A stretch of DNA of 17,829 nt from JBDKGH01 sp039798265 (GCA_039798265.1 JBDKGH010000150.1:1-17829), one strand, 5' to 3'; shown: positions 7,025-14,274, counted from the first letter of the stretch. Program-made: numbers and translations. The notes: a model not told the origin generated them from the sequence alone.

Positions 7025-8244
7025 TGAATAAAGACCTGATATATCAAGCCATTGAAAATCCCGCGGCCTTGAGTCAGCTGAGTACAGCCGATCTCGAGCG
7101 TCTTACGCGCGAGCATCCTTGGTTTTCGACCGCGCAGGTTCTTTTAGCCAAAAAATACCGTGAGGGAAACGATTACCGTTTCACCGATCAATTGCATACC
7201 GCGGCCATGACGAGTTTTAACCGTCGTGTCCTGTATACCTTTTTGAAAAAGGAACAGACCGCTTCTGCCCTCGAGCTTACGTTAGAAAAAACGAGCCCCG
7301 TTGCTGAAGCACCCGTTTCAACTCCAAATCAGGAAGAAGCGCCACTTGCAGCAATCGAAGCAACTACACCAAGTACCTTATCTGAGCCTCAAGAGGCGCA
7401 TGACGTGGATGATTTGTTGGAGCAGCAAGAGGGATTTTTTGAGTTCTTCTCGAATACTTCAACTGCTCCATTGAGCGATCACTCGTTAAGTGACTTGGCA
7501 GAAGCAGTGATGGACGAGCCCGCCCATGCCGTAGCAGCTAAAGAGGACTTGCCTGTAATGCCAGTTGTAGAAGCGCCTTCGGCAGTTGAAACGCCCGCTG
7601 CTCAAAGCGAAAGCACGCCTACTTCTCCAAAAATTCAGTTGGTGGAGATGGATGATCTTGACCGAGATATACTAGTTACGGCCCTCAACAAAAGCATTGA
7701 GTTAGAAGTAAGTGAAGAAGCCGATGAAGAAGGAGCGGGTGAAGCCCTTTCTTCAGAAGTAGACCCATCTGCAGAAGTAACCGATCCATATACGCTGTGG
7801 TTGATGCAGCGCGCAGGGCAGTTGGGCTATGCCGGAATGAAGGCGCCTGCGGAAACCGATGCTTCAGCTTCAGAGGAAGAAATAGAAGACACCGAAGAAG
7901 AGTCCCTTTCCTCTGCTAAAGAAGAAACCCAAGGTATATCTCATGGCATGCAGCGTCTGAGCGGTCTAAACAAAAATGCCCATCAGAAAGATCTCATCGA
8001 TCGATTTATACGCACCGAGCCGAAAATCACGCCCGGCAAGGCTTTGGATTACAGCGGCACCATTTTGGGCAAAGAAAGTTTGGAGGATCATGGCGGTTTA
8101 GTAACCGAAACGATGGCCAAATTGTATGTGGCTCAGGGTAAAATTGACAAGGCAAAAAAAGCATATAAACGATTAATTGAGTTATTTCCGGAAAAAAGCA
8201 TTTACTTTGCAACCCAATTAAAAAATTTGAACACTAAAAAATAA
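7024..8244 (+). CDS. Acidic protein with TPR-like C-terminus, function unknown
   Basis: I do not recognise a characterised family for this 406-residue protein. It has conserved-looking ends and a low-complexity middle. The N-terminal region, about residues 1-85, is helical (motif LERLTREHPWFSTAQVLLAKKY). Residues 90-310 are rich in Glu, Ala, Ser, Thr and Pro and very acidic, broken by islands such as VDDLLEQQEGFFEFF, MDDLDRDILVTALNKSIE and DPYTLWLMQ. The last 85 residues are again ordered: LIDRFIRTEPKI, a short loop, then a TPR-like helix pair (ETMAKLYVAQGKIDKAKKAY, followed by KRLIELFPEKS). There is no signal peptide or membrane span, so it is probably cytoplasmic. It overlaps lptE by one base and ends 9 bases before secG, which suggests a role tied to envelope biogenesis, but that is inference. 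Confidence 0.88.
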   Translation: MNKDLIYQAIENPAALSQLSTADLERLTREHPWFSTAQVLLAKKYREGNDYRFTDQLHTAAMTSFNRRVLYTFLKKEQTASALELTLEKTSPVAEAPVSTPNQEEAPLAAIEATTPSTLSEPQEAHDVDDLLEQQEGFFEFFSNTSTAPLSDHSLSDLAEAVMDEPAHAVAAKEDLPVMPVVEAPSAVETPAAQSESTPTSPKIQLVEMDDLDRDILVTALNKSIELEVSEEADEEGAGEALSSEVDPSAEVTDPYTLWLMQRAGQLGYAGMKAPAETDASASEEEIEDTEEESLSSAKEETQGISHGMQRLSGLNKNAHQKDLIDRFIRTEPKITPGKALDYSGTILGKESLEDHGGLVTETMAKLYVAQGKIDKAKKAYKRLIELFPEKSIYFATQLKNLNTKK

Positions 8245-8253
8245 CCAACAGAT

Positions 8254-8571
8254 ATGGCATCTTTCATCATTGTACTTATCGTGATCATCGCTGTTTTACT
8301 CGGGTTGATCGTATTAGCTCAAGCACCAAAAGGCGGCGGATTAGCTATGGGCTTTCAAAGCTCAGCGCAAATTAGCGGTGTACAACGTACCACTGACTTT
8401 TTAGAAAAAGCAACTTGGTATTTAGTGATTGCCCTATTTGTTTTGAGCATTGTTTCAGCAAGCTTCTACAAAACACGTCAAGAAGAAGAAGGTGGAGGAA
8501 CACCACAAACAGAGCAAACTGAAAATGGAGACCAAAACGGTGGCGAGCAAGCTCCTGCTGAAGGTCAATAA
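8254..8571 (+). CDS. secG: Preprotein translocase subunit SecG
   Basis: SecG is a small inner-membrane partner of SecYE that assists SecA-driven export. The 105-residue product has two membrane spans: residues 3-22 (IIVLIVIIAVLLGLIVLAQ) and about 52-70 (WYLVIALFVLSIVSASF). They are joined by the family signature APKGGGLAMGF and a cytoplasmic loop (SSAQISGVQRTTDFLEKAT). The C-terminal 30 residues are a hydrophilic Glu/Gln/Gly/Asn-rich tail, a common lineage-specific extension. It is the last gene of the run starting at miaB: 9 bases separate it from the TPR-like gene and a strong terminator follows 29 bases after its stop. Confidence 0.95.
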   Translation: MASFIIVLIVIIAVLLGLIVLAQAPKGGGLAMGFQSSAQISGVQRTTDFLEKATWYLVIALFVLSIVSASFYKTRQEEEGGGTPQTEQTENGDQNGGEQAPAEGQ

Positions 8572-8600
8572 TCAGTCGATCTGACAAAAGATAACTTTGA

Positions 8601-8637
8601 AAATGTCAGTGTGTCGTTCACACTGACATTTTTTTTT
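8601..8637 (+). terminator. Rho-independent terminator after secG
   Basis: A perfect 13-bp stem pairs 8601-8613 (AAATGTCAGTGTG) with 8619-8631 (CACACTGACATTT) around TCGTT. It runs into nine T (8629-8637). It ends the lptE-secG transcript before groES. Confidence 0.93.
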
Positions 8638-8666
8638 GATCTCTGACAAATTATACCAAAACCGAG

Positions 8667-8690
8667 CTATGGCACAGTAAGTGACCATGG
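8667..8690. promoter_or_regulatory. Imperfect inverted repeat upstream of groES
   Basis: CTATGGCAC (8667-8675) and GTGACCATGG (8681-8690) are inverted across a 5-base spacer AGTAA, with one bulged A (8684) and one T-G pair. It lies 31 bases before the groES ATG, where an operator or a leader hairpin could act. It is not the HrcA CIRCE element (TTAGCACTC-N9-GAGTGCTAA), which I do not find in this region. The function is unknown. Confidence 0.4.
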
Positions 8691-8721
8691 GGGGCCAAAC
8701 AAAATCAAAATCATTCAGACA

Positions 8722-9012
8722 ATGAACTTCAACTTTATCCCAGTTGCAGGAACCAAAAACCGCGTAATTGTGGAACCCGCTCCTGCCGAGACAAAAACAG
8801 CATCGGGCTTGTACATTCCTGATACAGCTCAAGAGAAGCCTCAACGTGGCACCGTAATCTCAGTAAGTGAGAAAGATGAAGATGGCAAAACCCCACAGTT
8901 GAAAGCCGGAGATAAAATCATGTTTGGAAAATACTCTGGTACAGAAATCACTTTGGGAGATAAGAACTATCTCATCATGCGTGAATCAGACATTTTGGTA
9001 AAAGAAATCTAA
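8722..9012 (+). CDS. groES: Co-chaperonin GroES (Hsp10)
   Basis: GroES forms the heptameric lid of the GroEL folding chamber. The 96-residue protein has the usual length and order: a start ending in PVAGTKNRVIVEPA, the mobile loop region ETKTASGLYIPDTA that contacts GroEL (about 23-36), PQRGTVISVS, the core AGDKIMFGKYSGTEI, and the C-terminal strand YLIMRESDILVKEI. The ATG is preceded by 84 bases from the secG terminator, which must hold the promoter, but no exact TAnnTTTG box is visible there. groEL follows after 21 bases as the second gene of the operon. Confidence 0.97.
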   Translation: MNFNFIPVAGTKNRVIVEPAPAETKTASGLYIPDTAQEKPQRGTVISVSEKDEDGKTPQLKAGDKIMFGKYSGTEITLGDKNYLIMRESDILVKEI

Positions 9013-9033
9013 TCTTTTTTAGACCCTACAACT

Positions 9034-10665
9034 ATGGCAAAAGAAATAACCTTTAATACTCCTGCTCGTGAGAAGCTCAAAGCTGGTGTTGATGCTTTGG
9101 CAAATGCAGTGAAAGTAACCCTTGGACCAAAAGGTCGCAATGTGGTTATCGACAAAAAATTTGGTGCACCTACCATTACGAAAGATGGTGTATCGGTAGC
9201 ACGTGAAATTGAATTGAGCGATCCAGTAGAAAACATGGGTGCTCAGATGTTGAAAGAAGTTGCTAGTAAAACAGCGGATATCGCCGGCGACGGAACTACT
9301 ACAGCTACCGTTTTGGCTCAAGCTATTGTAACAGCAGGACTGAAAAACGTAGCTAGCGGCGCTAACCCAATGGATTTGAAGCGTGGTATCGACAAAGCTG
9401 TTGCCGCTATCGTAGCCGAATTAAAATCCATTTCGAAAGAAGTGGGTTCTGATACCAAAAAAATTAAACAAGTAGCTAGTATCTCTGCTAACAACGATGA
9501 CGCTATCGGCTCATTGATTGCGCTTGCTATGGAGAAAGTAGGTACTGAAGGTGTAATCACCGTTGAAGAAGCAAAAGGCACTGAGACCGACGTAAAAACG
9601 GTAGAAGGTATGCAGTTTGACCGCGGTTACCTATCGCCTTACTTCGTTACGAATACAGACAAAATGGAAGCTGAATTAGAGAATGCTCTCATTTTGATCT
9701 ACGATAAAAAAATCAGCAATATGAAAGAGTTGTTGCCTGTGTTGGAGAAAGCCGCACAAAGCAACCGACCACTTTTGATCATTGCAGAAGACGTAGATGG
9801 CGAAGCTCTTGCTGCTCTAGTAGTCAATAAAATTCGTGGTGCCCTCCGTGTAGCTGCTGTTAAAGCTCCTGGTTTTGGCGATCGTCGCAAAGCGATGTTG
9901 CAAGACATTGCTGTACTTACTGGTGGCAACGTTATCAGCGAGGAAACAGGTCTTAAACTTGAAAATGCTACGTTAGAAGACCTTGGTCGTGCAGAAAAAA
10001 TCACCATCGACAAAGAAAACACTACCATCGTTAATGGTGCTGGCGTGAAAGAAAACATCACTGCTCGCATTTCTGAAATCAAAGCTCAGATCGAAAGCAC
10101 CACTTCTGATTATGATCGTGAAAAACTGCAAGAGCGCTTGGCGAAATTAGCTGGCGGTGTAGCCGTACTTTATGTAGGAGCTGCAACTGAGGTTGAAATG
10201 AAAGAGAAGAAAGATCGTGTAGACGATGCATTACACGCTACTCGTGCAGCAGTAGAAGAAGGTATTGTGCCAGGTGGTGGTGTTGCATTGATTCGTGCTA
10301 GCCGTGCCTTGGACAACCTCAAAGGCGAAAACGAAGATGAAAAAACCGGTATCGCGATTGTACGTCGTGCTATCGAAGAACCACTTCGTCAAATCGTAGC
10401 GAATGCTGGTGGTGAAGGTGCTGTTATTGTTCAAAAAGTTCGCGAAGGTGCTGATGATTTCGGTTACAACGCACGCACAGAAGTTTTCGAAAACTTATTG
10501 GCTGCCGGAGTAATTGATCCCACCAAGGTATCTCGTGTAGCTCTTGAAAATGCAGCTTCTATCGCTGGTATGCTATTGACTACTGAATGTGTGATTAACG
10601 ACATCAAAGAAGACGCACCTGCTATGCCAGCCATGCCAGGCGGCGGAATGGGTGGAATGATGTAA
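9034..10665 (+). CDS. groEL: Chaperonin GroEL (Hsp60)
   Basis: The 543-residue chaperonin refolds proteins in a double heptameric ring with ATP and GroES. Recognisable features are the equatorial ATP-binding stretches VTLGPKGRNVV (28-38) and AGDGTTTATVL (84-94) with D86 as phosphate/Mg ligand. The apical domain contains the conserved KAPGFGDRRKAML and VISEETGLKLE segments, and the intermediate and second equatorial parts include EEGIVPGGGVAL and the glycine-rich C-terminal tail MPGGGMGGMM. Length and domain order are normal with no gap. It is co-transcribed with groES and ends at a strong terminator. Bacteroidota generally carry one groESL operon; this is probably it. Confidence 0.98.
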   Translation: MAKEITFNTPAREKLKAGVDALANAVKVTLGPKGRNVVIDKKFGAPTITKDGVSVAREIELSDPVENMGAQMLKEVASKTADIAGDGTTTATVLAQAIVTAGLKNVASGANPMDLKRGIDKAVAAIVAELKSISKEVGSDTKKIKQVASISANNDDAIGSLIALAMEKVGTEGVITVEEAKGTETDVKTVEGMQFDRGYLSPYFVTNTDKMEAELENALILIYDKKISNMKELLPVLEKAAQSNRPLLIIAEDVDGEALAALVVNKIRGALRVAAVKAPGFGDRRKAMLQDIAVLTGGNVISEETGLKLENATLEDLGRAEKITIDKENTTIVNGAGVKENITARISEIKAQIESTTSDYDREKLQERLAKLAGGVAVLYVGAATEVEMKEKKDRVDDALHATRAAVEEGIVPGGGVALIRASRALDNLKGENEDEKTGIAIVRRAIEEPLRQIVANAGGEGAVIVQKVREGADDFGYNARTEVFENLLAAGVIDPTKVSRVALENAASIAGMLLTTECVINDIKEDAPAMPAMPGGGMGGMM

Positions 10666-10684
10666 TTATCATTTTTATAAGCAT

Positions 10685-10718
10685 AAAAAAAGGCCTCGGC
10701 TTAGCCGAGGCCTTTTTT
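10685..10718. terminator. Bidirectional terminator between groEL and the methyltransferase gene
   Basis: A 15-bp stem pairs 10686-10700 (AAAAAAGGCCTCGGC) with 10704-10718 (GCCGAGGCCTTTTTT) around a TTA loop. It has T runs on both strands: six T on plus, seven A (10685-10691) giving seven T on minus. It begins 20 bases after the groEL stop and ends 2 bases before the stop of the convergent gene, serving both. Confidence 0.95.
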
Positions 10719-10720
10719 CT

Positions 10721-11752
10721 TTATTGGATAACAAGTAATCCGTTTTCTTCGTTGATTCTTCGACCTTCGTAGTTCGCATCAACACTTCGCTTTACTTCGC
10801 CACTTGGCTTGTAAGAGAGAGAGAGGTCGTTGATTGCGCTGATTTGGAAATGATGAGGCAGCTGCACATTCAGCGGATGCTGATAAAGTACTTTCATTTT
10901 TTCACCATAACCTTTCACTTGACTAGCATCGAGTAGAGCGTTATTTGCCTGGGTTGTTTCACCGCGCTTGCGGAAAACCATGGCTAAATGGCCCTCGTGT
11001 AATCCTGTTCCTTTATAAGGATTAACGCGCATCAAAGGTTCCCAGCCATTCGCTGAAGCCAATAAAGCCAAGGAATAGGCATTAAAATTACTATTATGGG
11101 CCAAGTAAAGCGAATCGTTCCAATCCTTCACGTGATCGATGGTATCTGGCACTTCTACATATAGAAGGCCGTTATCTTTTGACAAGCGAGCTATTTCTTT
11201 CAAGAAAATTTCAGGCTCGTAAAAATGCTCCAAAGAGTGAATGCACGTAATAACATCGAACAATTCATCCGTATGGAAATCTTGCCAAGCACCGATATAA
11301 ACATCCAGGCCCAATTTTACCGCGTACGAAGCGCGCGACTCGTCGGCATCAACGCCTTTGGCGGTTAGACCTAATTCTTCCCATGCTTTTAAACCAGAAC
11401 CAGGACCGCAGCCTACGTCTAATGCGCGTTTGATTTCAGGTAATTCATTTTTGAAAAAAGTTCCAATTGCTTTATATCGATTGAAACGATCTTCTTCGAT
11501 AACTGGGTTTATGGGATTGATACCCGCGGCTTGTTGTTCCGCATGGCGAATATCAAAGGCCTTCATGAACCACGCTTCGGTAGGACGCACATTTCGGAAA
11601 ATGTGTCCACACTGGTTACACAAAGACGTAGCTAAGTAGGTGATTCCACCTTCCACTTTCACATCGCTGATCAATTGAATATCGGAAGAGTGGCACACCA
11701 AGCAACTTTCGAATCGTTCGATATCACTTGGTTGAATAGAAAAAGTAATCAT
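10721..11752 (-). CDS. Class I SAM-dependent methyltransferase with N-terminal zinc-knuckle
   Basis: The 343-residue protein (ATG start at 11752; a TTG 18 bases upstream is possible but less likely) has two parts. An N-terminal treble-clef or zinc-ribbon-like segment holds C17/C20 (CLVC) and C45/C48 (CNQC). The Rossmann-type methyltransferase follows: motif I LDVGCGPGSG (111-120), the acidic residue after strand 2 in GVDADES (133-139), and SLEHF (163-167) of the Methyltransf_11/23 type. The C-terminal 130 residues have no motif I can name. Proteins of this architecture often methylate sugars or small metabolites in cell-surface pathways, but the substrate here cannot be read from the sequence. 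It is convergent with groEL and lies 70 bases downstream of the tetR-type gene on the same strand. Confidence 0.85.
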   Translation of the reverse strand: MITFSIQPSDIERFESCLVCHSSDIQLISDVKVEGGITYLATSLCNQCGHIFRNVRPTEAWFMKAFDIRHAEQQAAGINPINPVIEEDRFNRYKAIGTFFKNELPEIKRALDVGCGPGSGLKAWEELGLTAKGVDADESRASYAVKLGLDVYIGAWQDFHTDELFDVITCIHSLEHFYEPEIFLKEIARLSKDNGLLYVEVPDTIDHVKDWNDSLYLAHNSNFNAYSLALLASANGWEPLMRVNPYKGTGLHEGHLAMVFRKRGETTQANNALLDASQVKGYGEKMKVLYQHPLNVQLPHHFQISAINDLSLSYKPSGEVKRSVDANYEGRRINEENGLLVIQ

Positions 11753-11786
11753 AGTTTTATTAAGGTGCAACTATTGTAACGCTCAC

Positions 11787-11811
11787 GAAGCCTTGAGTTG
11801 CCCAAGGCCTC
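11787..11811 (-). terminator. Hairpin between the tetR-type gene and the methyltransferase gene, no T tract
   Basis: GAAGCCTTG (11787-11795) and CAAGGCCTC (11803-11811) form a 9-bp stem with one wobble pair and a 7-base loop. It starts 11 bases after the tetR-type stop. No T run follows on the minus strand, so it is a weak terminator at best, or an mRNA-processing or attenuating structure. Confidence 0.35.
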
Positions 11812-11822
11812 AGCTTACACTC

Positions 11823-12389
11823 TTATTTTTTAATAGCATTCCACGCCATTTCGGCAAAGGTAGCAGCGTCCTTTTTAGAGACTTTTTTGCGTTGAGTAGT
11901 CAATTGCATGCGTACGGCTGTCGCAACCGCATTATAGAAATATTCCGCTAACACATCAGGAGAGAGTTTTTTCATCTTACCCGCCTTACTGCCTTCTTTG
12001 AAAACATCCATAATGTTTTTTTCAAAAAGGGACTCGACAGCATCGTGTCCAGCAAATGGCGACGATTGGAATTGATCCAAAAAGGAGAATTCCAGTGCGT
12101 TTTTAGTCAGGTGTGCATGGAGATCGAGAAACATCAACTCCACCTTTTTAGAAGGCGATAACTTTGAGGTAGCGGTAGCTTCCAATGCCTTTGACATATT
12201 TTTACTAGCATTCAAATACAAAGCGATCATCAAATCTTCTTTGCTGGCGAAGTGGTGATAAATAGTACCCACTGCCACTCCTGAAACCGAAGCTAGTTCG
12301 GCCATTGGAGAAGCGTGAAAACCTCCATTGGCCACCATTTGCAAGGCCGTTTGCATGACCTTATCTCTTTTTGATAGTTGTTTTTTCAT
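11823..12389 (-). CDS. TetR/AcrR-family transcriptional regulator
   Basis: The 188-residue protein starts MKKQLSKRDKVMQTALQMVA. This ATG is preferred over an in-frame start 66 bases upstream because the latter would lie upstream of the predicted promoter and operator. The N-terminal HTH covers about residues 12-55, with recognition region VSGVAVGTIYHHFASKEDLM typical of TetR repressors. The rest is the all-helical ligand and dimerisation domain, which gives no hint of the inducer. It probably represses its own gene: a 20-bp imperfect palindrome overlaps the promoter directly before the ATG. No efflux pump or metabolic target is adjacent; the nearest neighbours are the downstream methyltransferase and the divergent GatB/YqeY gene. 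Confidence 0.93.
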   Translation of the reverse strand: MKKQLSKRDKVMQTALQMVANGGFHASPMAELASVSGVAVGTIYHHFASKEDLMIALYLNASKNMSKALEATATSKLSPSKKVELMFLDLHAHLTKNALEFSFLDQFQSSPFAGHDAVESLFEKNIMDVFKEGSKAGKMKKLSPDVLAEYFYNAVATAVRMQLTTQRKKVSKKDAATFAEMAWNAIKK

Positions 12390-12391
12390 AT

Positions 12392-12411
12392 TCGACCGAA
12401 TATTCGTTCGA
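12392..12411. promoter_or_regulatory. Operator-like palindrome before the tetR-type gene
   Basis: TCGACCGAATATTCGTTCGA is a 20-bp palindrome with one mismatched pair around the perfect core CGAATATTCG. It ends 2 bases from the ATG of the regulator and covers the expected transcription start, as expected for autorepression. Its half-sites resemble those bound by other TetR proteins such as Bacillus FadR (TGAATGA...TCATTCA). Which protein binds is inferred from position. Confidence 0.65.
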
Positions 12412-12413
12412 GT

Positions 12414-12421
12414 CAAATATA
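12414..12421 (-). promoter_or_regulatory. Predicted -7 box of the tetR-type gene
   Basis: On the minus strand TATATTTG fits TAnnTTTG exactly and lies 24 bases before the ATG, directly upstream of the palindrome at 12392-12411. A TTG-like -33 element at the usual spacing is not seen. Confidence 0.5.
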
Positions 12422-12490
12422 CATATCTGCCTTTAAATGTGGGCGAAGAAGCCAATATTCTTCTTAAAATTGCATTAAAATAATCATACC

Positions 12491-12943
12491 ATGAGTCTTA
12501 CTGACCGTATCAATAACGACATTAAAGAGGCCATGAAGGCCGGAGAAAAGGACCGTTTGATGGCCCTTCGCGACATTAAAAGCAAGCTTTTGCTCGAGAT
12601 GACCAAAGAAGGTAACGACGGTACCGTTGACGACACAAAAGCCATAACCATACTCAACAAGTTGTACAAGCAACGTATGGAATCGATCGACATCTACAAG
12701 ACACAAAATCGTCCAGATTTGATTGATGAAGAAATGAAACAAGCAGCCGTTATTCAAGCTTATTTGCCTGAGCAAATGAGTGCAGAAAAACTAGCTGAAG
12801 AAATCAGTGCCATCATTGCACAAGTTGGTGCAAGTTCTCCTGCCGATATGGGGAAAGTAATGGGAGTAGCGAGCAAAGCGCTTGCGGGCAAAGCCGATGG
12901 CAAAGCCATTAGCGAAATGGTAAAACAATTGCTTTCAAAATAA
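12491..12943 (+). CDS. GatB/YqeY domain-containing protein
   Basis: The 150-residue protein matches the stand-alone YqeY family in length and pattern: the start MSLTDRINNDIKEAMKAGEKDRLMALRDIKSKL, the middle RPDLIDEEMKQAAVIQAYLPEQMS, and the end GKVMGVASKALAGKADGKAISEMVKQLL. This family resembles the tail domain of the GatB amidotransferase subunit, which recognises tRNA, but its own function is not established. It is divergent from the tetR-type gene across 101 bases. The RimB-like gene follows 5 bases after its stop and is probably in the same operon. Confidence 0.93.
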   Translation: MSLTDRINNDIKEAMKAGEKDRLMALRDIKSKLLLEMTKEGNDGTVDDTKAITILNKLYKQRMESIDIYKTQNRPDLIDEEMKQAAVIQAYLPEQMSAEKLAEEISAIIAQVGASSPADMGKVMGVASKALAGKADGKAISEMVKQLLSK

Positions 12944-12948
12944 GTGAT

Positions 12949-13365
12949 ATGCTCCCCATCATTGGCAGAAGAGAGTACGTGCATTTGCCTGACTTGTGCA
13001 GCAAAGCCGTAGAAGCTAAAATTGATACCGGTGCCTTCCGCACGGCCATTCACTGCGAACGATGTGAAGAAGTAGAGCGCGATGGCAAGACAGTATTGAT
13101 GGCCACTCTCAACCTTGATGGCCGCGGCAATCAAACGCACTATTTTGAACGGTACCGCCTCCGCACTATACGCAATAGTTTCGGTCAAACAGAACAGCGT
13201 TACTGTGTGCGCACTACTCTCAAAATAGGACGAAAAAGAATCGTATCCGATGTATCTTTAAGCGACCGTTCAGGCATGAAGTTTCAAGTATTGATTGGTC
13301 GAAAAACCATCGGGAAAAAGTTTCTAGTAGATGTAAGTACTATACATCTCCTACGAAAAAAATAA
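12949..13365 (+). CDS. rimB: RimB-like retropepsin-type aspartic peptidase (PF05618 family)
   Basis: The 138-residue protein contains the aspartic-protease signature AKIDTGAFRTAI with catalytic-type D26 (DTGA, 26-29). It also has the conserved distal element FQVLIGRKTIGKKFLVD (about 110-128), typical of family PF05618. Retropepsins of this size act as homodimers, each chain giving one Asp. The family is often mislabelled as ATP-dependent zinc protease or RimK/LysX family; there is no zinc-protease HExxH motif. In Pseudomonas a relative, RimB, is encoded with rimK and linked to ribosomal protein S6 modification. Here rimK lies directly opposite across a shared terminator, which supports the same link. 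Cysteines C17, C36 and C39 are of unknown significance. It is probably co-transcribed with the YqeY-domain gene. Confidence 0.85.
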   Translation: MLPIIGRREYVHLPDLCSKAVEAKIDTGAFRTAIHCERCEEVERDGKTVLMATLNLDGRGNQTHYFERYRLRTIRNSFGQTEQRYCVRTTLKIGRKRIVSDVSLSDRSGMKFQVLIGRKTIGKKFLVDVSTIHLLRKK

Positions 13366-13370
13366 AATCA

Positions 13371-13400
13371 AAAAAAACCGAACTTTCGTTCGGTTTTTTC
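13371..13400. terminator. Bidirectional terminator between rimB and rimK
   Basis: A 12-bp stem pairs 13372-13383 (AAAAAACCGAAC) with 13388-13399 (GTTCGGTTTTTT) around TTTC. T runs exist on both strands. It lies 6 bases after the rimB stop and 2 bases from the rimK stop, ending both convergent transcripts. Confidence 0.95.
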
Positions 13401-13401
13401 T

Positions 13402-14274
13402 TTATACATTCTTTTCAATATACTTGATAATCTGTGCAGCAATGTCTTTTCCTGTTGCTGCTTCAATGCCTTCAAGTCCTGGACTGCTGTTGACTTCTAT
13501 GATCAGTGGTCCTCTGTCCGACTGGAGCATATCGACACCAGCAATTCCTAGTTTCAGCGCATTAGCGGCTTTAATTGCCGCCAATTCTTCCTCTGGAGAA
13601 AGTTCGATCACCTCAGCTGTTCCGCCGCGGTGCAGATTTGATCTGAATTCACCGTCTTTCGCTTGTCTTTTCATGGCGCCAACTACATGACCATCGACCA
13701 CAAAAGCTCTGATATCTGCGCCTTTCGCTTCTTTGATAAACTCTTGAACGATCACGCGAGCTTTCAATCCGTTGAAAGCTTCTACCACAGATACGGCGGC
13801 CTTTTTATTTTCTGCCAAAACAACACCCAGCCCTTGAGTTCCCTCTAGCAATTTAATGACCACAGGCGCGCCACCTGCTTCTTTGAGTGTTTTTTCAACG
13901 TCGCGAGAATAGTTGGTAAATACCGTTTTAGGAAGACCCAATCCTGCCCGTGAAAGAATTTGCAAACTGCGCAGCTTATCACGTGAACGCACCAAAGCTT
14001 GCGACTCTACTGCGCTAAACACATGCATCATTTCGAACTGACGGACCACCGCTGTTCCATAAAAAGTGACCGACGCACCAATACGCGGAATGATCGCATG
14101 AACATTGGTGATCTCTTCACCATTATAAATGATTTTCGGGTTCTTTTTTTCGATCACCAAATTACACTTCAAGTGATCGAGTACTCGAACATGGTGACCT
14201 CTTTGCTCGCCCGCTTCTACTAGGCGACGCGTGCTATATAACTTGGGATCTCTAGAGAGAATAACAAGATTCAT
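13402..14274 (-). CDS. rimK: RimK-family ATP-grasp ligase (ribosomal protein S6 glutamate ligase type)
   Basis: RimK adds glutamate residues to the C-terminus of ribosomal protein S6 in E. coli; relatives ligate glutamate or other amino acids to peptides or coenzyme F420. The 290-residue length is near the 300 of E. coli RimK. The N-terminal domain begins MNLVILSRDPKLYSTRRL and includes PRIGASVTFYG (63-73). The ATP-grasp domain has the nucleotide loop EGTQGLGV (144-151), DIRAFVV (187-193), and the metal-binding motif IIEVNSSPGLEGIE (258-271). Whether S6 is the substrate depends on whether the host S6 ends in a suitable tail, which is not in this window. A weak -7-like TATCTTCA lies at 14301-14294. 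The polysaccharide genes upstream end 70 bases before it, so read-through is also possible. Confidence 0.93.
   Translation of the reverse strand: MNLVILSRDPKLYSTRRLVEAGEQRGHHVRVLDHLKCNLVIEKKNPKIIYNGEEITNVHAIIPRIGASVTFYGTAVVRQFEMMHVFSAVESQALVRSRDKLRSLQILSRAGLGLPKTVFTNYSRDVEKTLKEAGGAPVVIKLLEGTQGLGVVLAENKKAAVSVVEAFNGLKARVIVQEFIKEAKGADIRAFVVDGHVVGAMKRQAKDGEFRSNLHRGGTAEVIELSPEEELAAIKAANALKLGIAGVDMLQSDRGPLIIEVNSSPGLEGIEAATGKDIAAQIIKYIEKNV

Noticed and set aside
8670..8684. TGGCAC upstream of groES as a sigma-54 -24 element
   Set aside because: The matching -12 position reads GTGA instead of TTGC and lacks the invariant GC, so a sigma-54 promoter is not supported.
9034..10665. Long antisense reading frames inside groEL (for example 9699-10082)
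   Set aside because: They follow the codon bias of groEL in the opposite strand, show no recognisable motif, and overlap a fully conserved gene.
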